From: Sclerurus mexicanus
Taxonomy: Eukaryota > Chordata > Aves > Passeriformes > Furnariidae
NCBI GenBank assembly: GCA_013396755.1
Contig: VWZF01002931.1
Location: forward strand, 62,226-126,225
Direction: 5' to 3'
Length of the DNA stretch: 64,000 nt
Shown one piece after another: positions 1 through 11,892 of the stretch. A program made the translations under genes and the position numbers. Below the pieces are notes generated by a model. It was not told where the DNA came from, searched no databases, and saw only the letters and a program-made list of their open reading frames with translations. Position 1 is the stretch's first letter. The number at the start of each line of letters is the position of its first letter.

Positions 1-31
1 CGCTTTAAGTACAGAAGACTCTAGTTTTTAC

Positions 32-120
32 CTATAAATTACAGTTGTCCTTCCAATTCTGTTTTTTATGAAGATTCCCATGAAGAAAATGCCAAGGTGA
101 ATGTCATTTCCATGATTATC
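32..120 (-). CDS. PTPN14: PTPN14 coding exon (about residues 224-253), FERM F3 lobe
   Basis: The minus strand reads an acceptor ending TTTGCAG, then 89 bases open in the frame carried over from the previous exon, then a GTAAAA donor. The peptide starts DNHGNDIHLGIFFMGIFIKN, and the exon ends with the first two bases (AG) of a split Arg codon (intron phase 2). This matches the start of the PH/PTB-like F3 lobe of the PTPN14/PTPN21 FERM domain. FERM lobes of this family are thought to bind membranes and partner proteins at the cell cortex and junctions. It is the last exon in the window; the remainder of F3, the central PPxY-bearing region and the phosphatase domain must lie to the left. The frame is continuous and both splice sites are canonical. 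Confidence 0.93.
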
Positions 121-2523
121 CTGCAAAGAAAGGATTATTTATACATTCAGTTTAATAAAGAAACTGGTCAACATATGTATAGGAATGCATGCTGAACTAC
201 CAAAGAGAAGCTCTTCTTCAGTATGAATGCAGGACTAACCTTTGACTAACATATTTTGCTGCTTGATTGGACTATGATTTTCATTATTTCAAAGCAGTTA
301 GCACTTAAGTGGATTCATTCTGTTCATTAGTGAGAACAGAAGAAGGCTAAATGTTCAAGGTTCTCCTCTATCAAACACCAGACAGACCACAAACTGGCAC
401 TCACTGTACAATATTGGACAGCCCCTATCACTGTGACTGTAGCTATCTAGAGACCCTATGAATACTGAAAGTGAGTCCTCTTTTGCATTCACAGTATTTC
501 TCCAGTCATCTGTTAAAACATGCAGAGATTTCAGAACACCACACCTGAAGATGGAATCCCTCTCAAAAGCTCTACCCTTCACGCTTCCTCTTGTAAGTAC
601 TCTGTGTAGCAGTTCACAGCACATCACCATAAAAAGTACTTGTACTATACAGATACATCCTCAATTTATTTTCAGTTACTGGGTTATATATTCAACTGCA
701 TACACCACAAAAAAAACAATGCAAGAACAGTGGACTTTCAGAAGTCCTATTGTTTTTGCAGCTCCCCATGTCTCCTTGTGGGTTTCTGTTTGAAAACTAC
801 GTGCTCCTGTTCCATTTTGCAATCAGTTTTCTTAAAAAATATTTTCCTTTTTTTTTTGCTACAAAACCTTAATACTGTTGACCAAGAGGTTTTTCCACAT
901 TTATCAATAAAAACAGCTCCCCTTCTGTTGCACATATAGTAATTGATTCACACTTTAAGGTGGTAAATAGAAATCATACACAAAGAGTGTGATTAGAAAG
1001 AATTGCTAGAAGAAAGGATACAAGAGAAGTTCATGCACTATGCATGCACACACTGTAGAAACCATCAGATGCCCATGCATTTTAATAGATCAGACTACAG
1101 CTGTTCTCCTGGCCTTGCTATACTTGATCCTCAGAAGGCTATGATGGAGTATCTGCACCTGTTTGTAACTACTAAGTGTTAGGCCTTTGCAAACAAACAA
1201 TGGATGCCAATTTTTAAGCCCCAGCCTATGCACTGATTCTCCACGCTGCACATGCCAGCTTCTTCCACAAGTCAGCAGAGAGTCTTCAGTTTACTCTGAT
1301 TAGAGGGCAACACATTCTTCTGCCTTGTTGCCAGAGGCAGCTTTAAAAGCCAAAAAGATTGGGAAGATTTTGGGGGAAATGTATGTATTTATACTTATAT
1401 ATATATGTGTGTGTGTGCGCACAGAAAAGAAGAAAAATGTATTTCTAATAGCATTTTCTACCAGGGAAAAAAGAGAAATCTTTCATTTTCCCCTTTGAAT
1501 GCAGTTCTTAATGTCAGCACTCTGCTTTTTCATACAAGGCTAACACCTTCCAGCAATTTTGCAGAGCGCCCAGTCCACTGTTCATACTTACCATACTGAC
1601 ATGAAGAATATCTAATGGCATTGCCAAAACAAAAATCTTTTGCAGCAGTGTGCAGTGCTATTCCAAATTAATTTGAGAAAAAAACATTAATTTCATAAAC
1701 TGGCAATACATTTGCCGTAAGTTTTGTTGTTGGGTTGAAGGTTTTTCACCTTTCAGCTTCTCCCCTTCAGGCCAGTTCTTTGGTGCCGAAGGACCAATTT
1801 TGTTTTGTTTGGTGTGTACATATGCTTATTTTTAAACTCAAGTTTTCTTTCACTAGCAGAAAAACTGCTCGTAGTCCACCACTTACAGTGGCTGGGTTGG
1901 TTAGCAGAGAGAAATGAGTCACGTTGGGAAGAGCAGTTTTCAGTTCCTCAGCACAACTTTATCATGGCAGCTTATGCTCCGTAAGGCCAGGCAGCCAGGC
2001 TACCCATGGCAGAATGGGGCTTCCAGTGAAGGGAAAGTGACTGAAAATGCAAAATAATCCTTGAAAGCCCCCCTCAATTATAAATGTGGGGTGGACCTGT
2101 GGGCACATGTAAAAAACTAAGGAAAGGTGAAGTTAATGTGTGGTAAATAGCAACTTAGAAAGATATGAAAAGGTTTCATTTTTCTATCCTGTTAAAGACC
2201 ACCAGAGCTGAGATTCATTTGTCCCAGACACTTTCCCATAGACAGCACTCAAAAGAAAAGCAAGGAGCATCTCTATTTCCCAAGTGAGAAGGCCCAAGCA
2301 CATAGCAACTTCTTCTGTGATAAGGATTCTCATGGAAGAGAAGTAACCCTACAGAAGGCCCCTGCAATGCCCATTCAAACTACCAGACGTCATTTCACCC
2401 TCCAGAACAGCGAAACAAGTCCTGTCTCTTTTGGACAAACACAATTTGCATGTGTTACAAAGGTTGCTGCAGAGTTCGGCATCATTTGATTCAGAGGTTC
2501 CTTTATAATACACACTAACGTAC
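121..2523 (-). other. PTPN14: PTPN14 intron (2,403 bp)
   Basis: This GT...AG intron separates the exons at 2611-2524 and 120-32 and is phase 0. It is AT-rich. Short open frames occur on both strands, but none has recognisable protein similarity or paired splice sites. The only structured item I see is the TA/TG alternating run near 1396-1423. Confidence 0.88.
1396..1423. repeat. (TA)n(TG)n alternating microsatellite
   Basis: This is a 28-base run of perfectly alternating pyrimidine and purine: TA repeats, then TG repeats, then GCGCACA. It is an ordinary compound dinucleotide microsatellite within an intron. Confidence 0.85.
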
Positions 2524-2611
2524 CTTCACAGGGAAAATTTCCTGTCCAAACCCATCCAGACGTTCCACTTCATTGATGTACATTAGCTCGGCCTCTGCTG
2601 CTGTAATGCCA
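2524..2611 (-). CDS. PTPN14: PTPN14 coding exon (about residues 194-223), F2/F3 junction
   Basis: On the minus strand the acceptor ATTGCAG is followed by 88 bases and the donor GTACG. The first base completes a split Ser codon (AG+T). The peptide continues GITAAEAELMYINEVERLDG and ends EIFPVK at a codon boundary (phase 0). The block MYINEVERLDGFGQEIFPVK is highly characteristic of PTPN14; PTPN21 carries a related but different version. The segment closes the helical F2 lobe and leads into F3. Frame and phase agree with both neighbouring exons. Confidence 0.95.
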
Positions 2612-4242
2612 CTGCAATCAGATTAACAAAAGGCAGCAAACAGTTCAATTTCACGTGCACATAAAAAACACTAGTGAAAAAATGGGAGTTTTACAAACCA
2701 CTTGAGAAGACACTTTGGAGATGCTGCCTAGGAATGCACAACACAAAACTGTCAGCAGTAGAATCATAATCAGCAAGGGGGCAAATTTTACTAAATGTCA
2801 CTAAGGTAAGGTACAAAGCACAGTCCAAATTACAGGAGGAACAAACTGATCGTATCACTCAGCTTCTTCTGTGCACATCAAATCTTTTCCAGGCTTTATT
2901 AAACCATAGGCCACTGAATCAGGTTATGGATAGTTTTGGGTGGCCGATTTGAGCCACAGGGGTCCTAATTTGCCTGAATAATATAGAGGGCTACTGAAGT
3001 TTCTTAAAACAACTTAAAAGAAAAGACATACTTTCAAGTTGGCTGTTCAAAAATAAGGGCACTAAATCCAAAGGTTGAACAGATTCTCTTTCATAAGAGA
3101 GAACAAACCAGCTGAAAACTTCTACACACGTGTCTACACATGCTCCTGTCACAGCTCAGGAATTCAGACAGATTTCAATTCTGAAAAGCAGGTCAGAATA
3201 GATTGCAGGTTGCTCCAAAACAAGGCCACTATTAATTTTTCTCCTCTTTGCTCCTCCTTACCACAGCTTGCAAACAGAAATATAGGACCCAGACAAATAC
3301 TTGGGAAAAAGGAGGTGGAGTATGATCTACCTGCTGAAGTGAGGGGAAGTATTCCTTTATGTTGCAGAAATAGCACTAAAGAGCACAGCAGGTGGGAAAT
3401 CTTTCCTTTCAAGTCTGTGAGTTAACCAAGATCACACAAGCAGCCCATGGCGGAGAGAGAAGAACAGAACCAGGCCTGTTCATGGCCAGCTTGAGAGCTT
3501 TCCCTTAGGTTGCATCAAAGGCCAAGACTTGCACTGCAACTTGGACTAAGAATGGCCTAAGACTCAGAGATTGGGATTTGCCCTTTTGTAACTACTTTCT
3601 GTCATGTAATGGGGAATGCCACATCCTTCAGATAACATTCCTATGTGGGCACTGCCATTTTTCCAAGAACAGCGCTCTAGAGGTTTGAGTACTTCCACCA
3701 CCGAAACACCAGGACAACACAAAAGAAGCCTGATCACAAAGAAAGTTCTTTTACTGAAGCACTAATGCAAACTTTTAGCTCCATAACTGGTAACATTACA
3801 CTGTGTCTTCTCCATGAGATTTAAAACACAATTCCTGTTCATTTCATTTCCCTTACACTGGGAGCATGTGTATCCCTCCTCTCTTGAAACAGACCCTCGG
3901 ATCACCCCTCATCAAGTTACAGGTTCTTTCGCCATCAGGATTTAAATGAAATAAAAAAGAGAAAGGAGCCTACTATACAGTGCAACTAGTGTTAGACATG
4001 CTCATTAAACTTAAGGATGCAAATGCTCATTTATTTGGGATTAAGTTCCTCAGTCATTTCGTGTTTACAAGAGGCAGATAATCTTTTGTGATAGACTAAT
4101 TAAAAATCCAGTGAGACAAAGCATAATAACAACACGAAGACAGGCTAGTTAAACACTGCCAGGACGCACAGGGAGGCAGAGAAACACTAGAAAGAAGAAA
4201 AAATTAAAAGAAATAATCGAAATTTTAACATGTCAACCCCAC
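2612..4242 (-). other. PTPN14: PTPN14 intron (1,631 bp)
   Basis: This phase-2 intron lies between the exons at 4313-4243 and 2611-2524, with donor GTGGGG and acceptor ATTGCAG. I see no gene, clear repeat or conserved structure inside it; the short open frames near 3075-3425 have no recognisable content. Confidence 0.88.
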
Positions 4243-4313
4243 CTGTGAGTCCGGTGCTCCTGAGCAACCTTTTGAGTCAGCTCCTCCAGGACAGCTTCAT
4301 CCTGGACCCAATC
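4243..4313 (-). CDS. PTPN14: PTPN14 coding exon (about residues 171-194), F2 lobe
   Basis: On the minus strand the acceptor is GTCTTACAG, followed by 71 coding bases and the donor GTGGGG. The peptide begins DWVQDEAVLEELTQKVAQEH, and the exon ends with AG of a Ser codon completed in the next exon. This helical stretch belongs to the FERM F2 lobe. Its first residues differ from human PTPN14 as I recall it, and resemble the paralogue PTPN21 (see findings). The strict frame agreement with the flanking exons leaves little doubt that it is an exon. Confidence 0.94.
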
Positions 4314-7304
4314 CTGTAAGACCATGAAGTAGCATCAAAAACTAGTCAACCAAAGAAAAAGAGGACAAAATGGCAGAGAAATTATGACAGGAGATATTTC
4401 GAGGTGGTTTACTGTTCACCCTCTTCCAGGTAGTCACAGAGAGAGAACCTAACATGAATCACATTGAAAATTCAGAGCACGGGATGCTGAAAATATGCAA
4501 GGAGAACACAAGAGACTGATTTTTTTTTTTAATACCTTTTTTGAGAGGGTAAAATGATACTGTTAAAAGTAGGGGTAAGGTACTTATTCCAAAATGGGGA
4601 ACAGAATATAGAGCATAGAAAAGGGACCTTTTCCTGACTAAGGCCCAAAGAAGTCTTTAAAAACACTTGGAAATGTACAAATTAATGTATACCTTTTAAA
4701 ACAGTCCAAAATAATACACAGACCATGGTAAATGAATTCATGAGTATTTTTTGTTCTGCTACAAGTACTCCCTTTCTCATGTTAAAGGGATTTAAAGGTT
4801 TTCTACCTCTTCAAATACGCAGTAAAACATACTTTACACTTGCAACACATTTCTGAGCAGAATTTTTTATATTCTGCAAATTTAATAAAGTGTGGTAGAA
4901 ACAATTCTGAAATAATTGGGAGCGAGTTAATAAAGGAAGTCAGCTCATAAATTCAAAGCCAAAAAAAGGAAGCTGAAAACCTTTCTTGCAAAACCTCAAA
5001 GTTCTTACTTTTATTTAAAAAAGCCTTAAGGCTGCCTGTAATGTACTTAAACACACTGCTTCTTGCTCAATGGGGCCCTCCCCTCTGATATTTACTTCTG
5101 CCACAAAAAAATGTGAAAGTGGTAGCGTGCTAATGAAAAATGGCACAGCACATGCCTATGCACAGCTACACACCTGTGGGGTGTACTGTGTACATAACTT
5201 TGTTCTTTTCACCGCTGAAGAAATGCCGTTTGACACACACTGTAGCCTCACAAGATCAAACAGCACAAACATAGCTGCCCCTCCCTCATCTACAAGCTCA
5301 CTTCACTAATGAATTTATAGCAACTCTCTTGTTGAAGCCTTTTTCTATGCCTGGGATTCACTTAAATCCTCCCACTTGCTTAGGGACTAGTTTGTATCTG
5401 CAGCACTTAGCAACTGTTACTGAGCTTGTAGTGAAATATTTACTATTATGTTATTCACTCGTCCCCAGAAGAGCAAAAACAAATAGTCAAAGAAATGTCT
5501 AGAGAAACAGCCGATTAAAAGGTGGCTTCTGAAGGCTGTAGGAAAATGACACTTTGCTCATCTTCTTAAATTTAGTAATGGTAGCATAGATGAAAGGCAA
5601 GATATCACAAAGTGAGCGCAGACAAATCAGACAACAGATGATCACACCACCAGGGAGGCAGGTGACTCAAAATCAGAGGTTCTAAGAGACGGACCCAAAG
5701 AGTAAATTGCTGAATCAGAGAGCATTTAACCACCTGAAAGCTCATGCAGAGACCTAAAGCCTCCCCTATTTTTTCTGAATAGAGAAGTAGTATCAGTATA
5801 TCCCCAGCAGTGTTCAAGGCCAGGTTGGATGGTACATTGAGCAACCTGGTCTAGTGAGAGGTGTCCCTGTCCATGACAGGGGAGTTGGAACTAAATGATC
5901 TTGAAGGTCCCTTCCAACCCAAACTATTCTATGATTCATTCTATATTGAAAACACTTCACAGAAGTTCCGTAATTTACAAAGTGAAACCCTGACAATACA
6001 TTTCTCTGTATATATTTGCAGCCATCTCCTTTCCCATTTAGGCTCTTACACCACTTTGTAAGTCATCAACCATACACAAGATCATCAACTACTTATCGAT
6101 AGATAAGGTGGCTTACCAAAGAAATCCTGCTCCACTAGTCAGGCTAACAGAGGTTTATTAGTGAAAGGTCAATACTGAAGCCACATGCTATATGCATATT
6201 CTATACAGAGCATACTCATATCTCTGTCCATTCATTAATTGCCCTTCTTCCTGATTTTTCAGGTGGTATTAAACCGTCAACTGGCTCAAAATTGTACTTT
6301 CACTTCAGGACACTGTGCAGAGAGGTCACCTTTTTTGACTTACGAATGGACTGTCCACTGCAGTTCCTGTACAAAGAGCATTGGTAAGTGGAATGAAATG
6401 CTTCTGGAAGTGTCTTTCTCAAGCCTTCAAATTACAGTGAGATGAATCATTCTCCCTCTACCACTCCACTAATTGCAGAGGGAAACCAGATGCCTTAACT
6501 TCCAGGCAGCTACACTCAGGGCATGGGAACCCCACCCTGCTTCCAAATATTTTTTTCCAGTTAGAAAGAATTCCATGATCTTTTATGTTTCATGAAGCTT
6601 ACACTCAATACTCATGCTGATGGACTTGTTCATCTAAGATAAAGCCAGCCTTAACTTGAGCAGGATTTTTTTTTTTTCCTCTCTATTCCATCCTCCCAGA
6701 GAGCCTCTACGTCATGGACTGCAAGTGCTTGGCATTTGTCACCAAATTTCCAACATCATTAGTGATCCTAACTCCTTCCCTAGGCATTCAAGTTATTCGC
6801 TAGTTTCCAATGTAAATTTAAACCAAATTTACAGCACAGCCCCTGGAGAACATTTTGAGAAGACCTGATTCATGCTTCACTCCAGTCCAGCAGTCAGCTG
6901 ATGTAAATCCACATTCTCTTGAAGAAAGGCTGCATGGTTTGCCCTGTGACGCAACATTTACTTCATCTGCAGCCCTTATAAACTCTTGATATGTTATGTT
7001 ACTAATAGCACAGTACTGCTAATATACATCTTTTTAAATAGCTGCACATTCTTTTTTGATTCTAAGATGTATGTTTCTTTTGTTGACACTTACTTCCAGT
7101 GAAGGCTTAATAGGAACCAAAAATAGGCTGACCTTCCATAGCATAGAATCATTCAGCTGCAATCAAGTATATTGCAAGTTTTGGGGAGCAAATATTTTTT
7201 CCACTTACTATCAGTTCAGTGCTGGTGCGTTTACTCTGTTATCAACAAAGTCATGTCTGAGGCATGGAGAAATTACTCATAAAAGAAAGGGATAAGGAAC
7301 TCAC
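4314..7304 (-). other. PTPN14: PTPN14 intron (2,991 bp)
   Basis: This phase-0 intron has donor GTGAGT and acceptor TTACAG. It contains one plus-oriented CR1 3' fragment around 5805-5945. Otherwise it is AT-rich sequence with no supported gene. Confidence 0.88.
5805..5945 (+). mobile_element. CR1 LINE 3'-end fragment
   Basis: The stretch reads like the CR1 3' end in plus orientation: TTCAAGGCCAGGTTGGATGG, a central block with GTGTCCCTGTCCATG, then GGTCCCTTCCAACCCAAAC and a terminal CTATGATTCATTCTAT tail related to the ATTCTATG octamer. CR1 copies in birds are usually 5'-truncated, and this one keeps only about 140 bases. It lies antisense to PTPN14. Boundaries are approximate. Confidence 0.88.
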
Positions 7305-7372
7305 CATAGGAAACAAGACATATTCTCGGAGGAAGTCATGAGATTCAAACTGATTATAGTCTCCAAAATCCG
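7305..7372 (-). CDS. PTPN14: PTPN14 coding exon (about residues 148-170), F2 lobe
   Basis: On the minus strand the acceptor TTTTTTCCAG is followed by 68 bases and the donor GTGAGT. The first two bases (CG) complete a split Ala codon. The peptide reads DFGDYNQFESHDFLREYVLF and ends PM at a codon boundary. The ADFGDYNQF block is a hallmark of the F2 lobe in the PTPN14/PTPN21 pair. At 68 bases it is the shortest coding exon here, and both splice sites are strong. Confidence 0.95.
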
Positions 7373-9471
7373 CTGGAAAAAACAACACAATTACTAATTT
7401 GGGCACTTTCCACACATGTTAAGACCACGCTCAACCTTTGCACAGATGCTTAATTTCAAGTGGGCGAGTTCTCTCTCAAGCCACAACCCAGCACAAAGAT
7501 TTCTGCTTGTACTTCATCTTTTAACATGGAGGTCTGAAAATAATAGTGTTGTTACCAGAGATCAAATAACAGCCAACAAGTAAGTTCTTTCTTTTGATCC
7601 CTAATATAATGACCATTTGCAATGCTTAGCAATCAGGAGTGCAAGAGTCTTTTTCTGTAGCCTTCTTGAACTCACTAACATTAAAAAAGGCCAGGATTGC
7701 TCAGCCTCTTTAAAAATGCTGCACACTTTTGCTTCTCCAATGCTTTCAGCCAAGAGCAGGCATAAATAAACTTTAGCCTACCTCTGCCACAACTGTACAG
7801 AGTTGTGCAAAAGATGCTTAATTTTACAGCCTATAAGGTTCAAATCCAGTAGTCAATTTTATTAAAAATTGTCAACCACCAACATGGGGGAGGGCTTTAT
7901 CCTTCTGCAGCCAGTGTAACAGCACAAGCACTCTGCTAGTTTAGCTGACTGGCCCACACCTTTCTCTTGCTTTTCTACTTCTTGTACATCTCTTGAACAG
8001 GTATTCATCTCCATGCTCACATTCACCCTTATGTCAGGCTGAGAATTCTTGTCTAAATGTCCTTGAAACCATGGAGTTTTGAAAATGCTTCCTAAAGGCT
8101 AAACTGCATTAAAGAACCAAAACAATGCCTATATTTACCTATCTGTTAAATACAAAACAGCTTGTATCAAAAGAATATCTTGCCAGGAGGTTTTTATTTT
8201 ATATTAATTGAACTGCATCAAAGGCCAACTACGAGATTCTCATATTATAGAAGTTGGAAATCCCCACCATAAATCATATTATCTAATCCTTCTTTCAAAG
8301 CTTCTAGACAATTTCACATATTGCAGGATGCCAAAAATGCAGTTTCATTTTGTTTCTACTTCTGAGTTATGTTTTAACATAAACAGAAAGAAATCAAAAC
8401 GGGCATGAAACAGTCTGTAAGTTCTTAAAAGAAATAAGTATTTCAAATACCTTTGGTTGCATCACATACAAAGGACAAAGGAAGTGATACAACATCAGGA
8501 ATAATAGGACTGACTCACTCTCAAAATTAGGAAAAGGCTCCAAAAACACAGGACCAGTTAAACATATTAAGTATCTATTCAGATCTAACTTACACACTGG
8601 AAAATTCTCACTTACCTAAACAGAAAGGTTTATTAGGGAACATTTTCCTTTATTAATCAAGCATTTCAAGATTTGACAAGAAACATTTTTTCCTTCAATT
8701 TTTAACCAAGATAAGATACTAAAATTTCTACTGCTCTAAAAAAAGACCTTGTTAGCCATATTCTTAACTGAACCTTTAATTTTCAAGAATCAGATCTTCA
8801 TGTTTACTACTCATGCATCTACTTGTCCCTTCACACTCGTCAGAGAGCATGCACAGAGCATGACTGTCAAACTTTACCTTAGGTTCTCATGGTCAGTTGT
8901 GGATAGACTGAAACATACTTTATCAAAATACAGGGCTTCCTTCTCTGCCCATATACATTATATGATTCCACTTTTATTGATGTCCTTAGGAGGCTCAGAG
9001 TAAAAATAATTTTGTAAGAAGTAGTTTATTATTAATTTTTAACTCACAAAATTATGGCTATGTGTTCTTTCATACTTCACACAGCACTATATAGCAAAAT
9101 GAGTTTTTAATTAAAGGCAAAATTAAAGCTGCTGCTGTGCTCTTTGATGTAATTTGCATTCAAAACCAGAGAACGTGAAGCAAATTCATTATTGCAAAGT
9201 ACTCCGTGGTCAGGGTTGGAAGAATTGGAGTTTTGTTCAGATTCACCTACATGAATTTTACAAATAGGAAAGTTGAACACTGTGATGTGGTCGATCATTC
9301 CCTCCCTGAGGGTGTGTTTCATCAACAGCAGTCCACCCATGCACTTTTAAATCAATGGAAAACTCAGTTGTTGTGAGTAGGAGTCATATGAGGCCTTAGT
9401 GTCCAGCCAACATACAGAACAGACCAAAAGAGCCATTGCTGGAAAAAGGCTGTTGAGTCATGTCATCTTAC
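7373..9471 (-). other. PTPN14: PTPN14 intron (2,099 bp)
   Basis: This phase-1 intron has donor GTAAGA and acceptor TTTTTTCCAG. I see no gene or confident repeat. The short open frames at 8208-9003 and 9107-9340 are not recognisable and lack flanking splice sites. Confidence 0.88.
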
Positions 9472-9569
9472 CTTGCACTGCCAAGCCAGCTAGTCGAATT
9501 CCCTGCTCAAATGAAGAAATTAATCGGCCGTCAAGAACATCTTTTTTCACTTGTAGGTAATATTGATAT
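9472..9569 (-). CDS. PTPN14: PTPN14 coding exon (about residues 115-148), start of F2 lobe
   Basis: On the minus strand the acceptor TTTGGTTTGCAG is followed by 98 bases and the donor GTAAGATG. The first base (A) completes a split Arg codon (AG+A). The peptide then reads YQYYLQVKKDVLDGRLISSF, followed by EQGIRLAGLAVQ, and the exon ends on the first base of an Ala codon. The order YQYYLQ-KKD-LEQ/FEQ-RLAGLAVQ is the classic start of the FERM F2 lobe. The exon follows a 24-kb intron, so it is isolated in the sequence, but the phase match on both sides secures it. Confidence 0.95.
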
Positions 9570-11842
9570 CTGCAAACCAAAAAAGAACATATCCATATGT
9601 TTGCATATTTCCTACAGAAAAAAAAACTGCTGAAAGGAAGAAAAGTTCACCCCAAATAGGTCAGACTGTTAAACAGAAGCTCCACATTACTGAAACGAAT
9701 TAACACAATTCCTACATGTACAATGCTTCCAGGTGGATGAGAAGGAAAATAAGAAGATTTAATTTGTGTTCCCTGGACCACATAGAAGAGACATATCTGC
9801 TGGGATTAGCACTTCCATAAATTTTATAGAGGTTACTGAACACAATGCAATCACCAATGCAAAAAAGGAGCTGTTCCATATTTCTTCTACTGCTTTTGCT
9901 GCAGTGTCACCATTTTGATTGAAGAAAAATAATTTTAGCAATATACTTTGGTCTGCAGATGTAATTTTAACTATGGCCCATATAAAAGTTATTTTAATTG
10001 GCATATTTCATGTGTAAGGATGATTTCACACACAAATCAAGCACACTCAGTTTCTAAAATAATGCACTTTGTCATTTTCAGTAACTAATCGCAAGACAAA
10101 CTGGGATAGCTTAACCACAGCAACAGAATTCACGCATTTTGTCTTACATTTCCAATAGAGTAGATTAAGACAAACAGGAAGCATTCCACAAAAACCTTAA
10201 TAAATTACTGTCCCCATCCACGCATCCTCTCCGTTCAACTGAACTGGACCAGATCCACAAGGGTCAGCCAAAGCTGCATGGATATGGTAGCAGTCCCTTT
10301 GGCATATCAGGTTAAAACCCCATGGAGACAACTTTGTTACACAGTTGAGCTATAGCAATATAATGACCTCATGCTAATCAGCTTAAACTTTTGGTGCAGA
10401 CATGTATAATCAGTCACATCTGAGATGAAACACAACTTCCTCTCAGCTGACAGTCAACTCCTCGTCAGGTCTGAACCCAAAGTCAAAGTACTGTACCAGT
10501 GTAGCCACAGCTCATATGTGCACTCAGCCTCATACTCCCAACCCATAGATGCACCTGGTTGGCCCAAGTTAGGAACTCCAAAAACCAACAACGGGGCTTT
10601 TTCAGGCTGTGAACAGGCATGCCAGTCTGGCTGCAGCTGAATCAGGTTAAGAGGTTACTGCACCCTTCAGCTGCACGTGTGTGTGCTCCTTAGAACAGAG
10701 GGCATCCACTTAAAATGGCAGGGTTTTAAAAAATAATTGCTTGAGATAAACTGTGGTAGAAAAGACACACAAGCATGCCAGCCAGTCCCAGAGACTGCAA
10801 CCTCTGCAAGGCAGACAGCAAAGAGCAGTCAGTCTCTGTGCAGTAAACTCCTAACTGGGCCCAGCTGCAACCATATCTGACCTTACATTTAAACCCTCTA
10901 GAAAAGATATTGTTCTGCTCTTCTTTTAGAGTGCAATTCACCTTACCAGTCCCAATGGGAAAGGAGAACCACTACAACATCACCCCTGATACAGACTTCA
11001 CTGCCTTAACTATATTCACAAATATTACTATTTAATTCTGTGTTAGAAAAATATAATCTCACTTAAAATGTTCAGATTCTGCTTTCACACAGTCTAATAA
11101 AGATTAAAACTTCAGAGAATTTTGAAATTTGATTGAGGGAAGCAATGTAAAATGCATACAGCTTCTCAGCTTGAACCCTGTGTTTCAGCCACAAGTTTCA
11201 CACTTGCTCAGTCCAAGAGACAAATAAGTTTGTTTTCACTTCTTTGCAAAGAGTCCCAATTCTGAAAATATGCATGTTTTCATAAAAGCTTGACATAAGC
11301 TGCTTTATTAAGTATGCAGGTGAGCAAGCACTTGCTGAACTTGGTCTTCAAAATTTCTAATCCTAAAAACAGCTATTTGTGTCCATGCTACATATACATG
11401 AGTTACATATTCCAGTCTAACAAGAACAGTAAAATCCACATCTGCCATAAAGTTAGAGCTATTGTTAAACACAAAGATAAGAGACTACATGAAAGTCAAA
11501 CCAATGTAAACTCTTACAGCGACATCCTAGTTCTACAGAAGTCAAGAATGTCACCAGCTTCCATGAAGCCATGATTTCAACCTCAGTGCCCACATAACTA
11601 CAAACCACAGAAAGAATTACTTAAGTAAGCATCACCAAAAACACAATAACAACACAGTTATCAAATATTACTAGACTTTCAAAAGAAATGCAATGTGGGG
11701 TTTCAGTTGTCATTTTAGTTGCCAATACTTTGGGAAAATTAGGACAGCAAACACCACCCACAATCTGAGGATGCCTGTTTACAAGCATTTCATCCAGTCA
11801 TAAGAAATAGATCACATCTTAATATAAATATTCTACAATATT

Positions 11843-11892
11843 ATAGAATCATAGAATGGGTTGGGTTGGAAGGGACCTTAAAGATCATCTAA
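11843..11892 (-). mobile_element. CR1 LINE 3'-terminal fragment
   Basis: The plus strand shows TAGAATCATAGAATGG followed by GTTGGGTTGGAAGGGACC and TTAAAGATCATCTA. This is the reverse complement of the CR1 3' tail with its ATTCTATG octamers. Only about 50 bases remain, inserted in the same orientation as PTPN14. Confidence 0.87.

Noticed and set aside
8230..8290. TAGAAGTTGGAAATCCCCACC resembling a CR1 reverse complement
   Set aside because: Only a few words match and the expected GGGACCT and octamer tail are missing, so it cannot be called a repeat.
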